A stretch of 64,000 nt of DNA from NCBI GenBank assembly GCA_017311315.1, contig CM029622.1:15387100-15451099 (forward strand), in the 5' to 3' direction. Of this stretch, positions 10,894 to 22,683 are shown one piece after another. Origin of the DNA: Dendrocalamus latiflorus (taxonomy: Eukaryota; Streptophyta; Magnoliopsida; Poales; Poaceae). A model generated the notes under the pieces. The model was not told where the DNA came from, did not search any database, and saw only the letters and a list, made by a program, of their open reading frames with translations. The position numbers and the translations under genes were made by a program. The number at the start of each line of letters is the position of its first letter. The stretch's first letter is position 1.

Positions 10894-11771
10894 ATGGTGG
10901 TCCACCATCGAATTGCAAGAAGATACCAAGAAGAAGATGTTGAGATCATAGTACTTGTGATGTTGAGATCGTACTTAGAGCCAAGAAGCTTCGCGTTGTC
11001 ATCGGGATTGGTGCACACAGGATGCCAAACCCACAACCTGAGGAGAATGATCAGGCTACCACCTCAGTCTCACTCTCAAGAATGAGTACAGGGCAGAGAA
11101 GAACGCGCTAGCATTGTGACTGTACTCAAGAAGTTCTTCGAGAAACTAAAGTACACTATTCTCCCTCAGGTAGTATAAGAGTGGATTCGACTGAGATTTG
11201 CTGATTTCAAACGGTCAGGGAGTACAACTCTGCTCTGCACAGAATTTGTACGAATCTTCAACTTTGTGGTAGGCAGATTACAGATGAGAAGTAAATTGAG
11301 AAGACCCTCTCCACTTTCCACCCAATGCAGTGTAGTCTGTGCGCAATTATCATCAAGACGGCTACAAGGAGTATGCTGTATTGATTGATATTATACAGGT
11401 TGCAGAGGCTCAGGATCAAGTACTCCGTAAGAATTTTGTCGCACAACTACCGGGAGCTCCGCTAGCCGTGATGCCACACTAGAAGCTACAATGTGTGAAG
11501 GTCTATAATGAAGAAAAGGGGAATGAAGGACAAAGCTACAGCCAGAAAGGCAAGTCAAATGCTACACAGGAGAGTAAGGGCAGAAAACCAACGCGGGACG
11601 ACAAGCCCTATGGTCAGCAAGACCAAACCTACTACAAATGTGGCAAGTGGGGGCACTGATCGCGGATCTGTAAAGAGCCGCAACACATCGTCGATGCCTT
11701 CCAGGCTAAGAAAAAGAAGGACGGCAAAGGGCAACATGAAACTGAAGGACCGAAATGGCGGCAGAGGGGGG
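10894..11771 (+). pseudogene. Retrotransposon gag relic with a broken CCHC zinc knuckle
   Basis: Across changing frames the translation resembles a copia-type gag (UBN2-like): FPPNAV near 11320, NYHQDGYKEYAVLIDIIQVA (about 11345-11405), then QDQVLRKNFVAQLPG. The next segment, YYKCGKWGH-stop-SRICKEP (about 11630-11685), is a zinc knuckle whose middle is interrupted by TGA and whose first Cys is replaced. Numerous stops occur upstream. It ends where the LTR of the minus-strand copia element begins, which suggests that element inserted into this relic. Confidence 0.65.
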
Positions 11772-13532
11772 TGAATGTCGATCTTTAAAAATCGCCCCCA
11801 ACAAGTATCCTCACTTAAGCTTCTTCTCCAATAGCTATGGAAGCTATGAAGATAGAAAATAAGCCCTCACTGGAAATCACAGAGACAAGGAAAAACCAGA
11901 TCCAAACAGAAGCAGTCAAGAAAAATAAAATCAGAGAAAGTCTGACTGCAAGCGGTAGTACCGCTGAGACGAGCGGTAGTACCTCTGAGCGGTAGTACCT
12001 CTCGAGGAGCGGTAGTACCGCACGACGATCGGACTTGTCCGAACGTTCCTACGCTGCCGATCAGACTGGTCCGAACATAACCGGTAGTACCGCTAGGACG
12101 AGCGGTAGTACCTCTCGGGAGCGGTAGTACCTCTCGAGAAAATCAGCAAACAGGATTTTCGGGCTGGAACTTTGAGACTTCGGATTTTTGGCTAAAAAGA
12201 AGGTTTGCTCTCAATCTTTTTGATCCAAGTCCTTACTACAACAAACTAAATAGTAAGGAGACCTTGGGAAATAAGAGAATCAAACCAAGAAGCAAGAATT
12301 TCAGATTATGGGTAAAAATCTGAATTTTTGCACAACCCGAGCCAAAAATCAAATTACTCCCCAACCGTTGATCCTTTGGCTATGAAATTTTGAGGGTAGC
12401 TAATTAATAGCCTCTGGACTCTCCATACCAAATTTCAAGCCATCTCAACAAGGGAATCAAGAGCAGCTCCAAACCCTAGAAACTGAGTTCATGAACAGAG
12501 GAAGGCCAAAACTGAAATATGAGAATTAAACCAAGTTTGCTCTTCGGGAAATCGATCAAATGATCTTGTGGCACTAACCCATCATAGAGCAACCCATTTT
12601 GGGCCTTCCCAACAAGCAAGAACTCGAAAATCAAAAAGCTCAGAAATCAACCAAATGGAGCAACGAAGAACAGAGAGAGCACGAACAGATAAAAACTTCA
12701 GGACTTTCATTCATTGATTCACAGAGAATACAGAGGAGTCCCGATACCCCGACTTGATACAAAGAAAGGATTACAAGCTCTCAATCTCATCCTCTCCACT
12801 CTCAAACCTCAAGAACACCCATACATGCTTGAGGAGGATAAGAACACTCTGTTCTATCTAGAACCATCGAAGAAGGACAGAGGGAGCACGACTCTGCCTC
12901 TCCAACCACTAAAGACTAAAGGAAAACCACCTCCTAAAGCCTCTTTTGACTAGGCTAACCCTAATTCCCTCCAAAATGCTCAAGGAGGGCATGCAGCCCC
13001 TCCTCTCCTTTTATAGCGCCTGGCTAACGGGTCTCCGCCCCGTTACGCCCGCTACGTCCAACGGAGCCCGCTCCCGCTTGTGCAGCCTTGCGAATTTCCC
13101 GATTCGCCCCTTCTGCACCTTCCGGGAAGCTTCCGCGCTCCTTGCCTCGCACGCCTCGCAACCACCTCGAGTCCACGTCGTCTTCGACACATCCCGACCG
13201 TTCTGACCTCAGCGCCACCTGCGCCTAGTCCGGTCCACCGTGTCTCGCCACGACTCCAACTCGACGTCCTGCAGTCACACAGACAAGAAAACGTCAAATA
13301 GCACCGCTCGACACATGAAAGCGTAAATACCATTACACTTACCACAGAGAAGTCAAACCTGTCAAACATTAGAATATGCATCCTAAACCCAAATGACCAA
13401 TTTGACCAAAGTCCGACCGAGCCCGATTGCGCCACGCAACGTCGACTCCGAACCACTCAAACCAAACTCGACTGACCTAAACCTTTGTCAATTACTCATC
13501 ACTCTCATGGAGCACGACCACATGGTCTCTCA
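11772..13532 (-). repeat. 3' LTR of the copia element, about 1.76 kb
   Basis: On the plus strand it opens TGAATGTCGATC and closes GGTCTCTCA, so the sense strand begins TG and ends CA. The adjoining ATCTCCCCCTT (13533-13543) is the complement of a purine-rich AAGGGGGAGAT that fits a polypurine tract. Only one LTR is in the window, so the boundaries rest on these termini and not on an LTR pair. Confidence 0.65.
11950..12145. repeat. Cluster of AGCGGTAGTACC repeats inside the LTR
   Basis: Seven copies of GCGGTAGTACCGCT or GCGGTAGTACCTCT (one beginning CCGG) occur in two groups. The motif is nearly palindromic around GGTAGTACC. Its function is unknown; enhancer or protein-binding use in the LTR is only a possibility. 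Confidence 0.85.
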
Positions 13533-15300
13533 ATCTCCCCCTTGATGAGTATATTGACAAACTCAGAAAAAGCAAGAGAGTTTGATTTGAAGAATCCAAC
13601 ATGGTCCAAAGAAGAAATGAAGCTAATGACCATGTCGACAGAAGGAACACTAGAGCAACAACTGAAAGAGCAAATTGATCTCCAAAGCTCTAAACTGTTC
13701 CCAACAGACTTTTTCTTCTCTATTCTCCCCCTTTTGGCAATAAACACATCAAGATGCAATAGAGAGAATATGACATGTCAATGGATGAATATGGCTGAAG
13801 TTTGTTTATTTAAGCATTTAGAGCCATGAGAATTATCCATATGACCATAATGTAATACACCAAGCCATAACTCAAAAAACGCTATCTAGATCATGACAAC
13901 ATATATATAAACCAGCTAGAGCACATAGATGACAATCTGAAATGTAATGCATTTGTGAGCAAGTCAAGTCATCAATGAGTAAAGTCTAGCTAGAGACATC
14001 CAAGGATGATGCAGGCCATGTCAATAAGCTAAGCGGAACAAAGAAGCTAACATTGAGTCCAAATAGAGTGCTATAAGCTCAAGATTGAAACATTGGTTAA
14101 GTACTTGGTTCTGATTGTAGATTAAGCAAATTGAGCACATTAAACATTGTCTTTTGAAAGCATATGGTTGTTTTCAACCCAATTTTTTGTTTATGTGCTA
14201 GATCTCAAGCCTTATGCGACTACTCCAAGCAATAAGCTTAAGAAGATAGTCTAGGTCATCCAAAACTCCCCCTGAGTTCATGCCTAGTGCAATGGCAAGC
14301 TGTCTCATGAGAAAGAATTGGTGAAATCAGTTTTTTCGCACAAATATGGTGGTTGTCAACCAACATTTTGTTTTATCATGTGCTAGATCTCAAGCCTTAT
14401 GCGACTACTCCAAGCAAGAAGCTTAAGAAGATAGTCTAGGTCATCCAAAACTCCCCCTAAGTTCATGCCAAGTGCAATGGCAAGCCGTCTCATAGGAAAG
14501 AATTGGTGAGATCAGTTTTTTCGCACAAAAGAGATCTTTTTGCTTTTTAACACATTGTACTAACTCATGTATCATCAGGAGACTAAAACAGCTCAAACTA
14601 AGGCTCAATATAGATTCAACGCTCTACTCAGCCTATTTGACATGGCATGAATCATAAAAGGATAGCTCAAGAAAGACTAAACTCAAATGCTAGCATGACA
14701 AGTTTAATTTAAGTTGATCAATTTTACTTAACTTATCATGGCAAACGCTAGTCTACACATATGAAGTCATGATAAATTAGCAAGCTAAGCACAAGTCATG
14801 GCAAGGTGTAAAGCATTGAAGCATGTCATAACAGGATAATAATCAAGGCTCAATGCAGTTGATTATAATGCTAAATGCTGAAAATGCAGAAAACCAGCTC
14901 CCCCTCAACATTAGATGCAACTTTTAGTTCAAGTTGAGTTAAGTCAAATTAAGCTCCAGAAGCTCCCAAATGAACTCCCCTGAACCAAAGCAATAAATCG
15001 AGAAGCTGGCAAAGAAAACCAAACAGGCAGTCCTTAAAGCATAGAAAGATATAGAGCAACTATGGCTCAGACTGACTCTCATCTACCCCATATGACTCCA
15101 GGACAATCAGCTGACAGTAAATCACACACTAGAGAGCAAACACGTACCCTGTCTACCCGAGGGTGGCCCAACCCTCGCTAGAACCTACAAGAAGTGAGTG
15201 AGCTCACCTAGTGAGATAAGAAGCAGCTAATCCTGGAAGCACAAGATAAGAGTAGAAGTCTAAGCATCTCAACAAGAGAAACTCTAACCTATGCTGAAGG
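13533..15300 (-). other. Spacer between pol and 3' LTR of the copia element, with a tandem duplication
   Basis: No long open frame survives. Segments of about 180 bp around 14155-14345 and 14346-14530 share AGATCTCAAGCCTTATGCGA, ACTCCAAGCAA, and GATAGTCTAGGTCATCCAAA followed by ACTCCCCCT, so they are a direct duplication. In SIRE-type elements this place can carry an env-like frame; none is recognisable here. Confidence 0.6.
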
Positions 15301-16860
15301 ACTAAACCCAATGCACCCGAGTGCAATGCAACAGAAATGAGACAGAAGCATAATCAATATAATAAAGCAGTAAAGCCCAAAGCTCCCCCTCACTACAGTC
15401 CGTAAGGACAAACCACCCCAAGCTCTCCCCGCAGAGCTGAAAACCTCGAACTATCCAAAGGCTTGGTGAAGATATCAGCCAACTGGTGGTCACTCTCCAC
15501 AAACTGGAGCACTATGTCACCCTTCTCTACATGGTCTCTAAGGAAGTGGAAACGAATATCAATATGCTTGGTCCGAGAGTGCTGCACTGGGTTCTTAGCA
15601 ATGTTAATCGCAGACGTGTTATCACAAAAGAGTGGAACACTGTCTAACTAACCCAAAGTCCCGCAGGGTCGAAACCATCCAAAGTACCTGGCTGCAGCAA
15701 CTGGCAGCAGCAACGTACTCGGCCTCTGCAGTGGACTGTGCAACACCGGACTGCTTCCTCGAAGACCAGGAAACGAGAGAAGTGCCAATGAATTGGCAGG
15801 TGCCGAAGTGCTCTTCCTATCTATCCTACAGCCAGCAAAGTCTGCATCCGAAAAGGCTCTCAAGGAAAGACAGGATGAGGAAGAGTACCAGATACCATAG
15901 TCAATGGTAGCTCGAAGGTACCGAAAGATGCGCTTCACCGCCTGGCGGTGAGATACGCGAGGAGAAGCCTGAAAACGAGCACACAGACACACGAGAAGTG
16001 TATGTCTGGTCTCGAGGCAGTGAGGTAAAGAAGGGAGCCGATCATACTTCTGAACTCTTTCTGATCAACTGGCTCGCCATCCTCATCTGGGTCAAGATAG
16101 GCTGTAGAAGCCATGGGAGTTGACACCGGCTTACCATCACTCATATCGAAGCGTCTCAGGAGGTCACGAGTGTACTTTCCTTGATGAAGAAATGTACCCT
16201 CCCGAGTCTGCTTATTTGGAAGCCAAGGAAGAAGGTCAACTCACCCATCATACTCATTCAAACTCGGTGCTCATGACATCCGAGAACTGGAAACCAGAGT
16301 ATGGGAAGAGCCGCCAAAGATAATGTCATCGACATAGATCTGGACGAGCAGAAGGTCAGCCATGACGGCGGATGAACAAGGTCTTGTCACTTTACCCATT
16401 TCAAACCCATGACTCAACAAGTAGGACTTAAGCCTCTCATACCAAGCTCTGGGGGCCTGCTTAAGTCCATACAACGCTTTGGAAAGCTTGAAGACATGGT
16501 TTGGGTATTTGGGGTTTCGAAACCAGGAGGCTGTCGACGTAGACTCTTCCTCAATGGCCATTAGAAAGGCACTCTTGACGTCCATCTGGTAAGCTTGAAA
16601 CCCTTAGAAGCTGCAAAGGCAAGCAGGATTCTAATGGCTCAAGTCTAGCTACAGGGGCAAAGGTCTCCTCGAAATCTAGACCTCAACCTGGGAGAACCCC
16701 TGAGCACCAGTCTAGCCTTGTTTCGAATAACCACTCCATCCTCGCTCTGCTTGTTCTTGAACACCCACTTAGTCCCAATAATATTGTGACCTCGCGGGGG
16801 CTCGACAAGCGACCAGACCTTGTTCCTCTCGAAATTTTCTAGCTCCTCATGCATGGCATT
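15300..16860 (-). pseudogene. Copia reverse transcriptase and RNase H region, frameshifted
   Basis: Reverse transcriptase blocks on the minus strand are WSLVEPPRGHNIIGTKWVFK (about 16740-16815), MDVKSAFL (16585), VFKLSKALYGLKQAPRAWYE (about 16430-16500) and the catalytic-type QIYVDDIIFG (about 16315-16345). The connection segment EFRSMIGSLLYLTASRPDI follows (about 16000-16060). RNase H blocks are AFSDADFAGCRIDRKSTS (about 15805-15860) and HIDIRFHFLRDH...ADIFTKPL (about 15455-15570). The order and the YVDD box place it in Ty1/copia. Frame breaks occur around 16640, 16150-16270, 15930 and 15650. Confidence 0.88.
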
Positions 16861-17289
16861 GACCCAAGACTCATCAGATAAAGCATGAGAACATCTTTGG
16901 GCTCAAAGGAGGCAATGAAAGCAGAATGGAGACAGAATTGAGATAAGCCAGATTTTGAGCGGGTAACACGCTCGAAAGGTCTCCAATGATCTGCTCTGAA
17001 GGATGCTTTCTGGATATGTCTAGGAGGTCCAGGATGAGATGAAGAAGTGGCCTCTACCTCGTGAGCTGACGAGGTAGGAACAGAGCCACCAGCTCCAGAA
17101 GAAGCAGAAGGCATGGGCTGATCACCTCGAGGTGCGGTGGAAGACGGCACCTCAAGGGGTGGATGAGGGACTGGATCAGGTAGACAACCGTCGTCTCCAT
17201 CGTCCTCATCATCCACAAGATGGTCTCGGACTGCTCTAAAGAACCTGAGATATCGGCCTAGTCCCCGGACTGGCCTCGTCAAAGGTCAC

Positions 17290-18085
17290 CTCACAGGTCT
17301 CTACCATTTTGCTAGACTCGCAGTTCCAGACCCTATAAGCCCGCGAAGAAGGCGAGTAACCTAGAAAGATCCATCACAAGAACGTGACTCGAACTTATCT
17401 AGGTTCCCGGACTTCAGAATAAAGCACTTGCAACCAAACACACGAAAATGAGAGACGCTGGGCTTTCGCCCGTATCTCAACTCATAAGAAGTGCGGTGCA
17501 AGTGTGCCCGAAGAAAAACTCGATTTGAGACATGGCACGCGGTGGCTATAGCCTCAGCCCAAAACTTCCGCGGTGTAGAGTACTCATCAAGCATCGTCCT
17601 GGCCATCTCGACCAAGGTACGGTTCTTCCTCTCCACAACGCCATTTGCTGAGGGACGTGGAGAAGAGAACTGGTGCTCTACACCTGTCTCACCACAGAAA
17701 CTCTCAAAGTAGGAATTCTTGAACTCCGTGCCATTGTCACTGCGGATCGCTCGTAAGGCACCTGGGAGCTCAACAGAAAGCCTACTGAAAAGACCTCGGA
17801 AATGAAAATCTCATCCTTCGAGGCTAAGAAAAACACCCAAGAATACCTCGAGAAGTCATCGACCACAACAAGAACATACCACTTCCCTCCTGCTGACTGC
17901 ACTCGAGCTGGTCCAACTGTGTCCATGTGGAGCAGCTGTCCCGGTGCATCGGTCATAGTAACTGTGACCGGAGGGTGAGAAGCGGCAACCATCTTGCCGT
18001 GCCGGCATGGAGAGCAAACAAGATCTTTGACCATCTTGAGTTTCGGCAGACCACGAATGAGATCGTGGCCGCTAACTCGGGTCAA
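17290..18085 (-). pseudogene. Copia integrase core, frameshifted
   Basis: The segment GQLLHMDTVGPARVQSAGGK with YVLVVVDDFSRYSWVFFLAS (about 17820-17950) gives the first catalytic-type Asp residues of the rve core. After a frame break, MERKNRTLVEMARTMLDEY (about 17580-17636) supplies the Glu-containing motif, followed by FWAEAIATACHVSNR and the HFRVFGCKCFI motif typical of copia integrases. The protein would insert element cDNA; here it is interrupted near 17640-17770 and at about 17380. Confidence 0.85.
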
Positions 18086-18516
18086 ATGGTCAAATCCATA
18101 TGACCAAGTCTCCTATGCCAGAAAGAGAGGTCGCGGGACTCAGAAGCAACTAAACACCTGAGAGGATCACCAGAAGACTCAGAAAAATCAGCACGAAAGA
18201 TCCTCCCATAACGAGAAATCCCGCAAACCAGACTACCCGAAGAATCAAGAATTTTACAAGCATTTTTCTTAAAGCTCACCTCGAAACCGTCATCGGTAAG
18301 CTGAGAAACTGAAAGCAAATTGTACTGCAGCTTACTAACCAAGGCTACATCTTTCAAAATGAAAGAATCATTAATGCGCACAGTACCTTTGGCGATGACG
18401 CGCCCAGATGAAGCATCTCCGAAGGTGATCGTCTCATCACCTGGAGCACGGGCAAGGGAAGAAAACCAACGGGAATCTCCGGTCATGTGTCGTGAACACC
18501 CGGAGTCTACAGCCAA
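18082..18516 (-). pseudogene. Copia protease active-site region and GAG-pre-integrase domain
   Basis: This open stretch of 144 codons begins with AVDSGCSRHMTG, the aspartic protease DSG box of copia elements. KLQYNLLSVSQLTDDGFEVS follows, and it ends with DLSFWHRRLGHM, the HxxxxHxxxC-type pre-integrase region. It is the best preserved part of this element but is a fragment of the original polyprotein. Confidence 0.85.
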
Positions 18517-18559
18517 ACCTTTCCCTTCCCTGCCCGGCGAACCTGAGTCAAACAGAGAG

Positions 18560-21340
18560 TAAAGTCTCAGTACTGGGGTAAATCAAGAGAGATTTTGGCA
18601 CCCAATACTGAACAACACGTCGAGCAGATGAAGTAGTCAAGCACGACTGACCTCTATCTACCCTACGCTCTCTGTCACTCAAAGCAGAAGGTCTGTGAGC
18701 AGACCTGAAGCTGTTGCGGGGTCCGACTGCTACGGGAGAGCGAGTCGGAACACCGGCAACATGCTGATCACGCCGCGGGTAGCTATCTCGACGGGGAAAC
18801 GAGATCTACCCTCAGGACGGCGGAAGTCACGACCAGAGCAGCATGAGGACGAAAACAGAAACTCAGAAAAACCAAGTCCTCGATGCTGCCCAAACCCGTA
18901 ACAGAGCAAACCTAGACCTCGTGCTGGTCTTAGGTGCACTCAGGATCTGGGGCTGACCCTGAATACGCCTAAGACTCAACACGGTCTCTACGCGCGATCT
19001 TGGCGCGCCTGAAGCATCGATCTCGATCGAGTCCATCCTTCTGACAGAAGGTGCAGTGATACTTCACCTCTGAGAGGTAGAAGTAGCACGGAGGCTTCGC
19101 CTTCTGAGAGGCCGAAGCACAGGTGAATCACCTTGCTGTCAGATCCCTTGGACAAAGCCCGCTGATTTGAATTTACCTCATCATCTGGGCTCACCTCGAT
19201 CACACCTCCTATGGGTCTGAGAATAGCAGGTGGATGCTTCCTCATATCCTCATAGAAATCATATCCTAGACCTGATTGAACTTGCAAATCTTGGATTGGT
19301 CTAGAATAAGATTAAGCTTCTTCTTGCCGCCTACAAATCTCTCGAGAGTGTTCATAAGATACTGACACTCCCGAAAGAGAGAGGTGCAAGAAGAGCAGGG
19401 GAAAGAGGGAACAGCAGGAGGTAAGGGAGCAGAAGAAGAACCAACAGCAGAGGGAAGAATGGCTTGTGCACGCACAGCCGACTCTGAATGGACAGTCCTA
19501 CTGCTAGCAGTTGGTTCACGTTCCTAGGCGTCTCACCTTACCCTGGGGCTTCTCCCCCTTCTCAGCACACATACAAGCAGTTGGTGCTTCTCTAGTATCC
19601 TTAGTTAGCTTCACACATTTGTCATTCAAGCAACGAGTTCAAGTTTTAGTTTATCACTAATGCATGGTGAGCTAACAGGCCTTAGTCGCAACTGAGCCAT
19701 TTTCTTATTATCAATCATTTCTTGAAACTGTTTTGAGACAGATTCAAGTTCAGCAGTTAACTTAGGACAGTTCAAACATGAATCAATAGGCTCAAGTAAA
19801 GAAGCAGCAACTCAGCAATTTTGATCTGCCCGTTTTAGGTTCATCTTCAAATTATTGCAATTTTCACAAGACTCGGGCAGATCAAGGAGCATGGCATAAG
19901 GTCCTCTAGCAGCAATGTCCTTAACCTCACATGAGGTGGGAGAAGTAGTCTCATCAGTAGTAAGTAGGGTAACAGCCATCCTACTCAACTCTAACTCAGC
20001 AAGCAGACTAACATTCTCCACCTTAATAAATCAAGCTCGGAGGACACACTATCATGCGAGGTCCTTAATTTCTCCATCACCCAGCAAAGCACAGCATGTA
20101 TCACAGTCGTCACGGGAGGGAGCAGATGTAAGTGAAGTAAGCTCCCGTGACAGTCTATCTACTTCCTTCTCTAACTCGGTACACCTAGCCTAGCTCTAGC
20201 ATGAAATCCACCTAGCTTAAGAAAGCTTCATTAAGTGGTCATAGGGGGCATACCTCGTCCGAGTCGGAGTACAGCTCGCTGTCGCTGAGTTCGCCCTCGA
20301 GGGCCATGAAGCACATGCCGGAGAAGTCGTCGCCGCCATCCTTGGGCTCTTGGTCACCCGTCCCGTCGTCGTCGCTCCATCCCTCCACCTCGCTGAGGTC
20401 GAGGTCGTCGAAGGCGGTGAGGACGCGGTGGAAGAGCTTCTTGGCCTTCCCGAAGTTGCGGAACTTCTTCTTTCCCGGCGTCTGAGCTGGAGGCTTCTTG
20501 TTGCGGTTCTTGTCGGTGTAGTCGATCTTTCCCGAACCGCCGTAGTCACTTGCCCTTCTCCAGCTTGGGGCAGTTTGCCCGAATGTGGTTGGGGCCACCA
20601 CACTCGAAGCAAATCACGGGTCCTCCTCTCTTTCTGTCCCTCCTCCCTTGTAAGCATGGGAATCTTCGAGCAGGAGGGCCAGCTGATCATCCGCAAGCTG
20701 CTCTAACTGATCATCAGTTATGTCACAGAGAGCAGCAAGGGAGAAACCGCAAGAGAATCAGAAGAGAGACCAGAAGCCGAACTGGGATCGGTGACCAAAG
20801 CCATCGACTGTGACTTCGACCTACGAGAGACAACGTCAATCTCGTGAGTCTTGAGGCGCGAGTACAGCGCGTCAAGAGTCAAGGTCGAGAGGTCTGTCGT
20901 GTCTTTGATGGTGGTCACTTTCATCTCCCAACACGCAGATCGAGTGCCGCAGCATCTGACGAGCGTTGTCCGAGTCGGGGTATGTGAGACCGACCGCTCG
21001 GAGGTTGCTCAAGATCTTGTGAAACGCGCGAAGCACTCATCTAGGGACTCACCAGCAAGCATCTCGAATTTGTTGTATTCGCGCTTGAACTGGTCCTGTC
21101 GAACCGTCTTGATCTGGGTGGTGCCCTCATGGTATGCGTCGAGGGTCACCCAGATATCGTAGGCGGACGACAGGTGGGATGCGATCGAACTCGCTACGAC
21201 TCAGGCCCTGGATAATGATGTTCCTTGCCTTAGCGTTTGCCTCAACATCATGCATATTCCCAGCATTGATGTTCTCATCGGCAGGAACAACAAACCGGAC
21301 CTTGACCTTGCGCCAGATAGCGTACCCCTGAGCCTGGATG
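18560..21340 (-). pseudogene. Copia gag region with CCHC zinc knuckle, N-terminus cut off at 21340
   Basis: The minus strand carries ICFECGGPNHIRANCPKLEK (about 20560-20620), an intact CCHC knuckle. Upstream UBN2-like gag includes LSTLTLDALYSRLKTHEIDV (about 20820-20885) and ANAKARNIIIQGLSRSEFDR (about 21185-21245), and at the junction IQAQGYAIWRKVKVRFVVP (about 21280-21338). Downstream of the knuckle is an acidic stretch (about 20239-20440) and helical segments typical of SIRE gag tails (19812-20021). Frames change several times. The N-terminal start of gag and the 5' LTR are absent because the CACTA element begins at 21341. Confidence 0.82.
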
Positions 21341-21590
21341 CACTACAAGAAATTTGGGGATCTATGACGATTTTTTTGTGACGATGAGTCAATTCGTCGC
21401 TAAGGCATTCTACTTTATGACGTTTTTCAGGAGGGAATACGACTTTATGACGAAAATTATGTGTCCGTCATTAAGACCCAATACAAGTCGTCATAAACTA
21501 GAGAAGTACTATGGTTATGACGATCTATGTTCCGTCATAACATGCTACCTCGCAATTGTCATAAATTAATGATAATATCAGTTCGTCATA
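21341..21590. repeat. 5' subterminal repeat array of CACTA-2
   Basis: After the 19-bp terminus, about nine copies of TATGACG, CGTCATAA or close variants lie in mixed orientation. They are the likely binding sites of the element's TNPA-like protein. Confidence 0.85.
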
Positions 21591-21709
21591 AATTTTTTTT
21601 ATCTAAATTTTAACATGAATTAACTAGCTGGTCCCACAGTCATTTGTATTTTAATGGGCCCCACATGTCATGCTTTTTTCCCAATTTTTTTTCACTGCCA
21701 TAGCCTAGG

Positions 21710-22220
21710 TGTTGTTTCCCGTTCTTCCGTGGGGAGTCTGCGAGTCTCGTTTCGCCTCTGAGGCCGCCGGCGAGGCCTTTCCTTCGCCGTTGCCCGCCCA
21801 TACACCCGTCCGCGAGCGTGTTCCTCCGCATAGCCACCATTGCAACCGCGCATCCTCTCTGTCGAACAGGCGCCGTGGCCCGCGCCCCCCACTCTGCCAC
21901 TCCACTCATGACGCTCTTCCCCGAGCCCTTGAGCCGTTGAGCGTGCGCGGTGCGCCCGGCGCCCTTGAGCACGGCACGGAGAAGGACGAGGCGGCGTGCA
22001 GCGCGCTCCCGGCTGACCGGCACAGCAGCAGCTCGTGCGGCGGCACCCACTGTCGGCCGCGCCGCCGCGGGCGTCGACCTCGCCGCCGTCCAGGTACGCA
22101 TCCCCCGGTCCCCGCGCTCGTCCGACGGCCACCGCCCCGCGTCGGCGCCGCAGCCGTACTCCGCGCCGTACGCTGGGATTGGATCAGCTATTACCGGGCT
22201 TCCCTCTCCACAAGCATTTG
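21710..22220 (+). promoter_or_regulatory. GC-rich leader or promoter region of the CACTA-2 transposase gene
   Basis: The stretch is GC-rich with long open frames on both strands that reflect composition only. Part of it (about 21845-21905, with TGTCGAACAGGCGCCGTGGC and GCGCCCCCCACTCTGCCACT) is repeated with few changes at about 29785-29840 upstream of the second gene. It probably holds the untranslated first exon of the transposase gene; the segment ends near a GGACAG-GTACTT donor-like site (about 22210). Confidence 0.5.
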
Positions 22221-22683
22221 GCAAGGACAGGTACTTTTCTGGACAAAAATAAAATACTTAGTAGAACATTGGCGGATGAAAGCTAATAATGCCAAAAATT
22301 ATGTTTGTTTTGAAGATTTGTAATTTCAAAATGCCTTAGTCTGATTTAGTTTTGAAGTAGTGCACTGAGCAAATTATGTACAAACTACCTAGCAATACAA
22401 AGTTCTAATATGTTACCTTCTCGGGAAATTGAAGAATGGTTCATTTGTAGTTGGTTTTGACTCAACAGGTAGCCTATAAAAGAATTTGCTATTAGTTTAT
22501 GTATGTACCTACAATACACTAAGCAATGCTAGCTGGAAGTAAAAAAACAGCAAAGTACAATGACTTGGTGTCACACATGATTTTAGAGTTGCAGCTTGCT
22601 AGTTTATGCAATACTGGACTTTTCAAACACCAAGTGTATATATACTTCAAGCTTATTTTCTAAGTTATTTAAATGTTCTGTAG

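Larger units (their letters stand above)
11772..21340 (-). mobile_element. Ty1/copia retrotransposon, SIRE-like, degenerate and lacking its 5' end
   Basis: Read on the minus strand the order is gag, protease, integrase, reverse transcriptase, RNase H, spacer, 3' LTR, which is Ty1/copia order. The 3' LTR is about 11772-13532. A 1.8-kb spacer between RNase H and LTR is typical of SIRE/Maximus elements. The coding part has frameshifts in every domain. The 5' LTR and start of gag are missing: the sequence stops at 21340 exactly where the second CACTA element begins. Confidence 0.85.

Noticed and set aside
21640..22323. Frames of 146-204 codons on both strands
   Set aside because: They lie in the GC-rich leader of CACTA-2 and partly duplicate the leader of its second gene; no domain is present.
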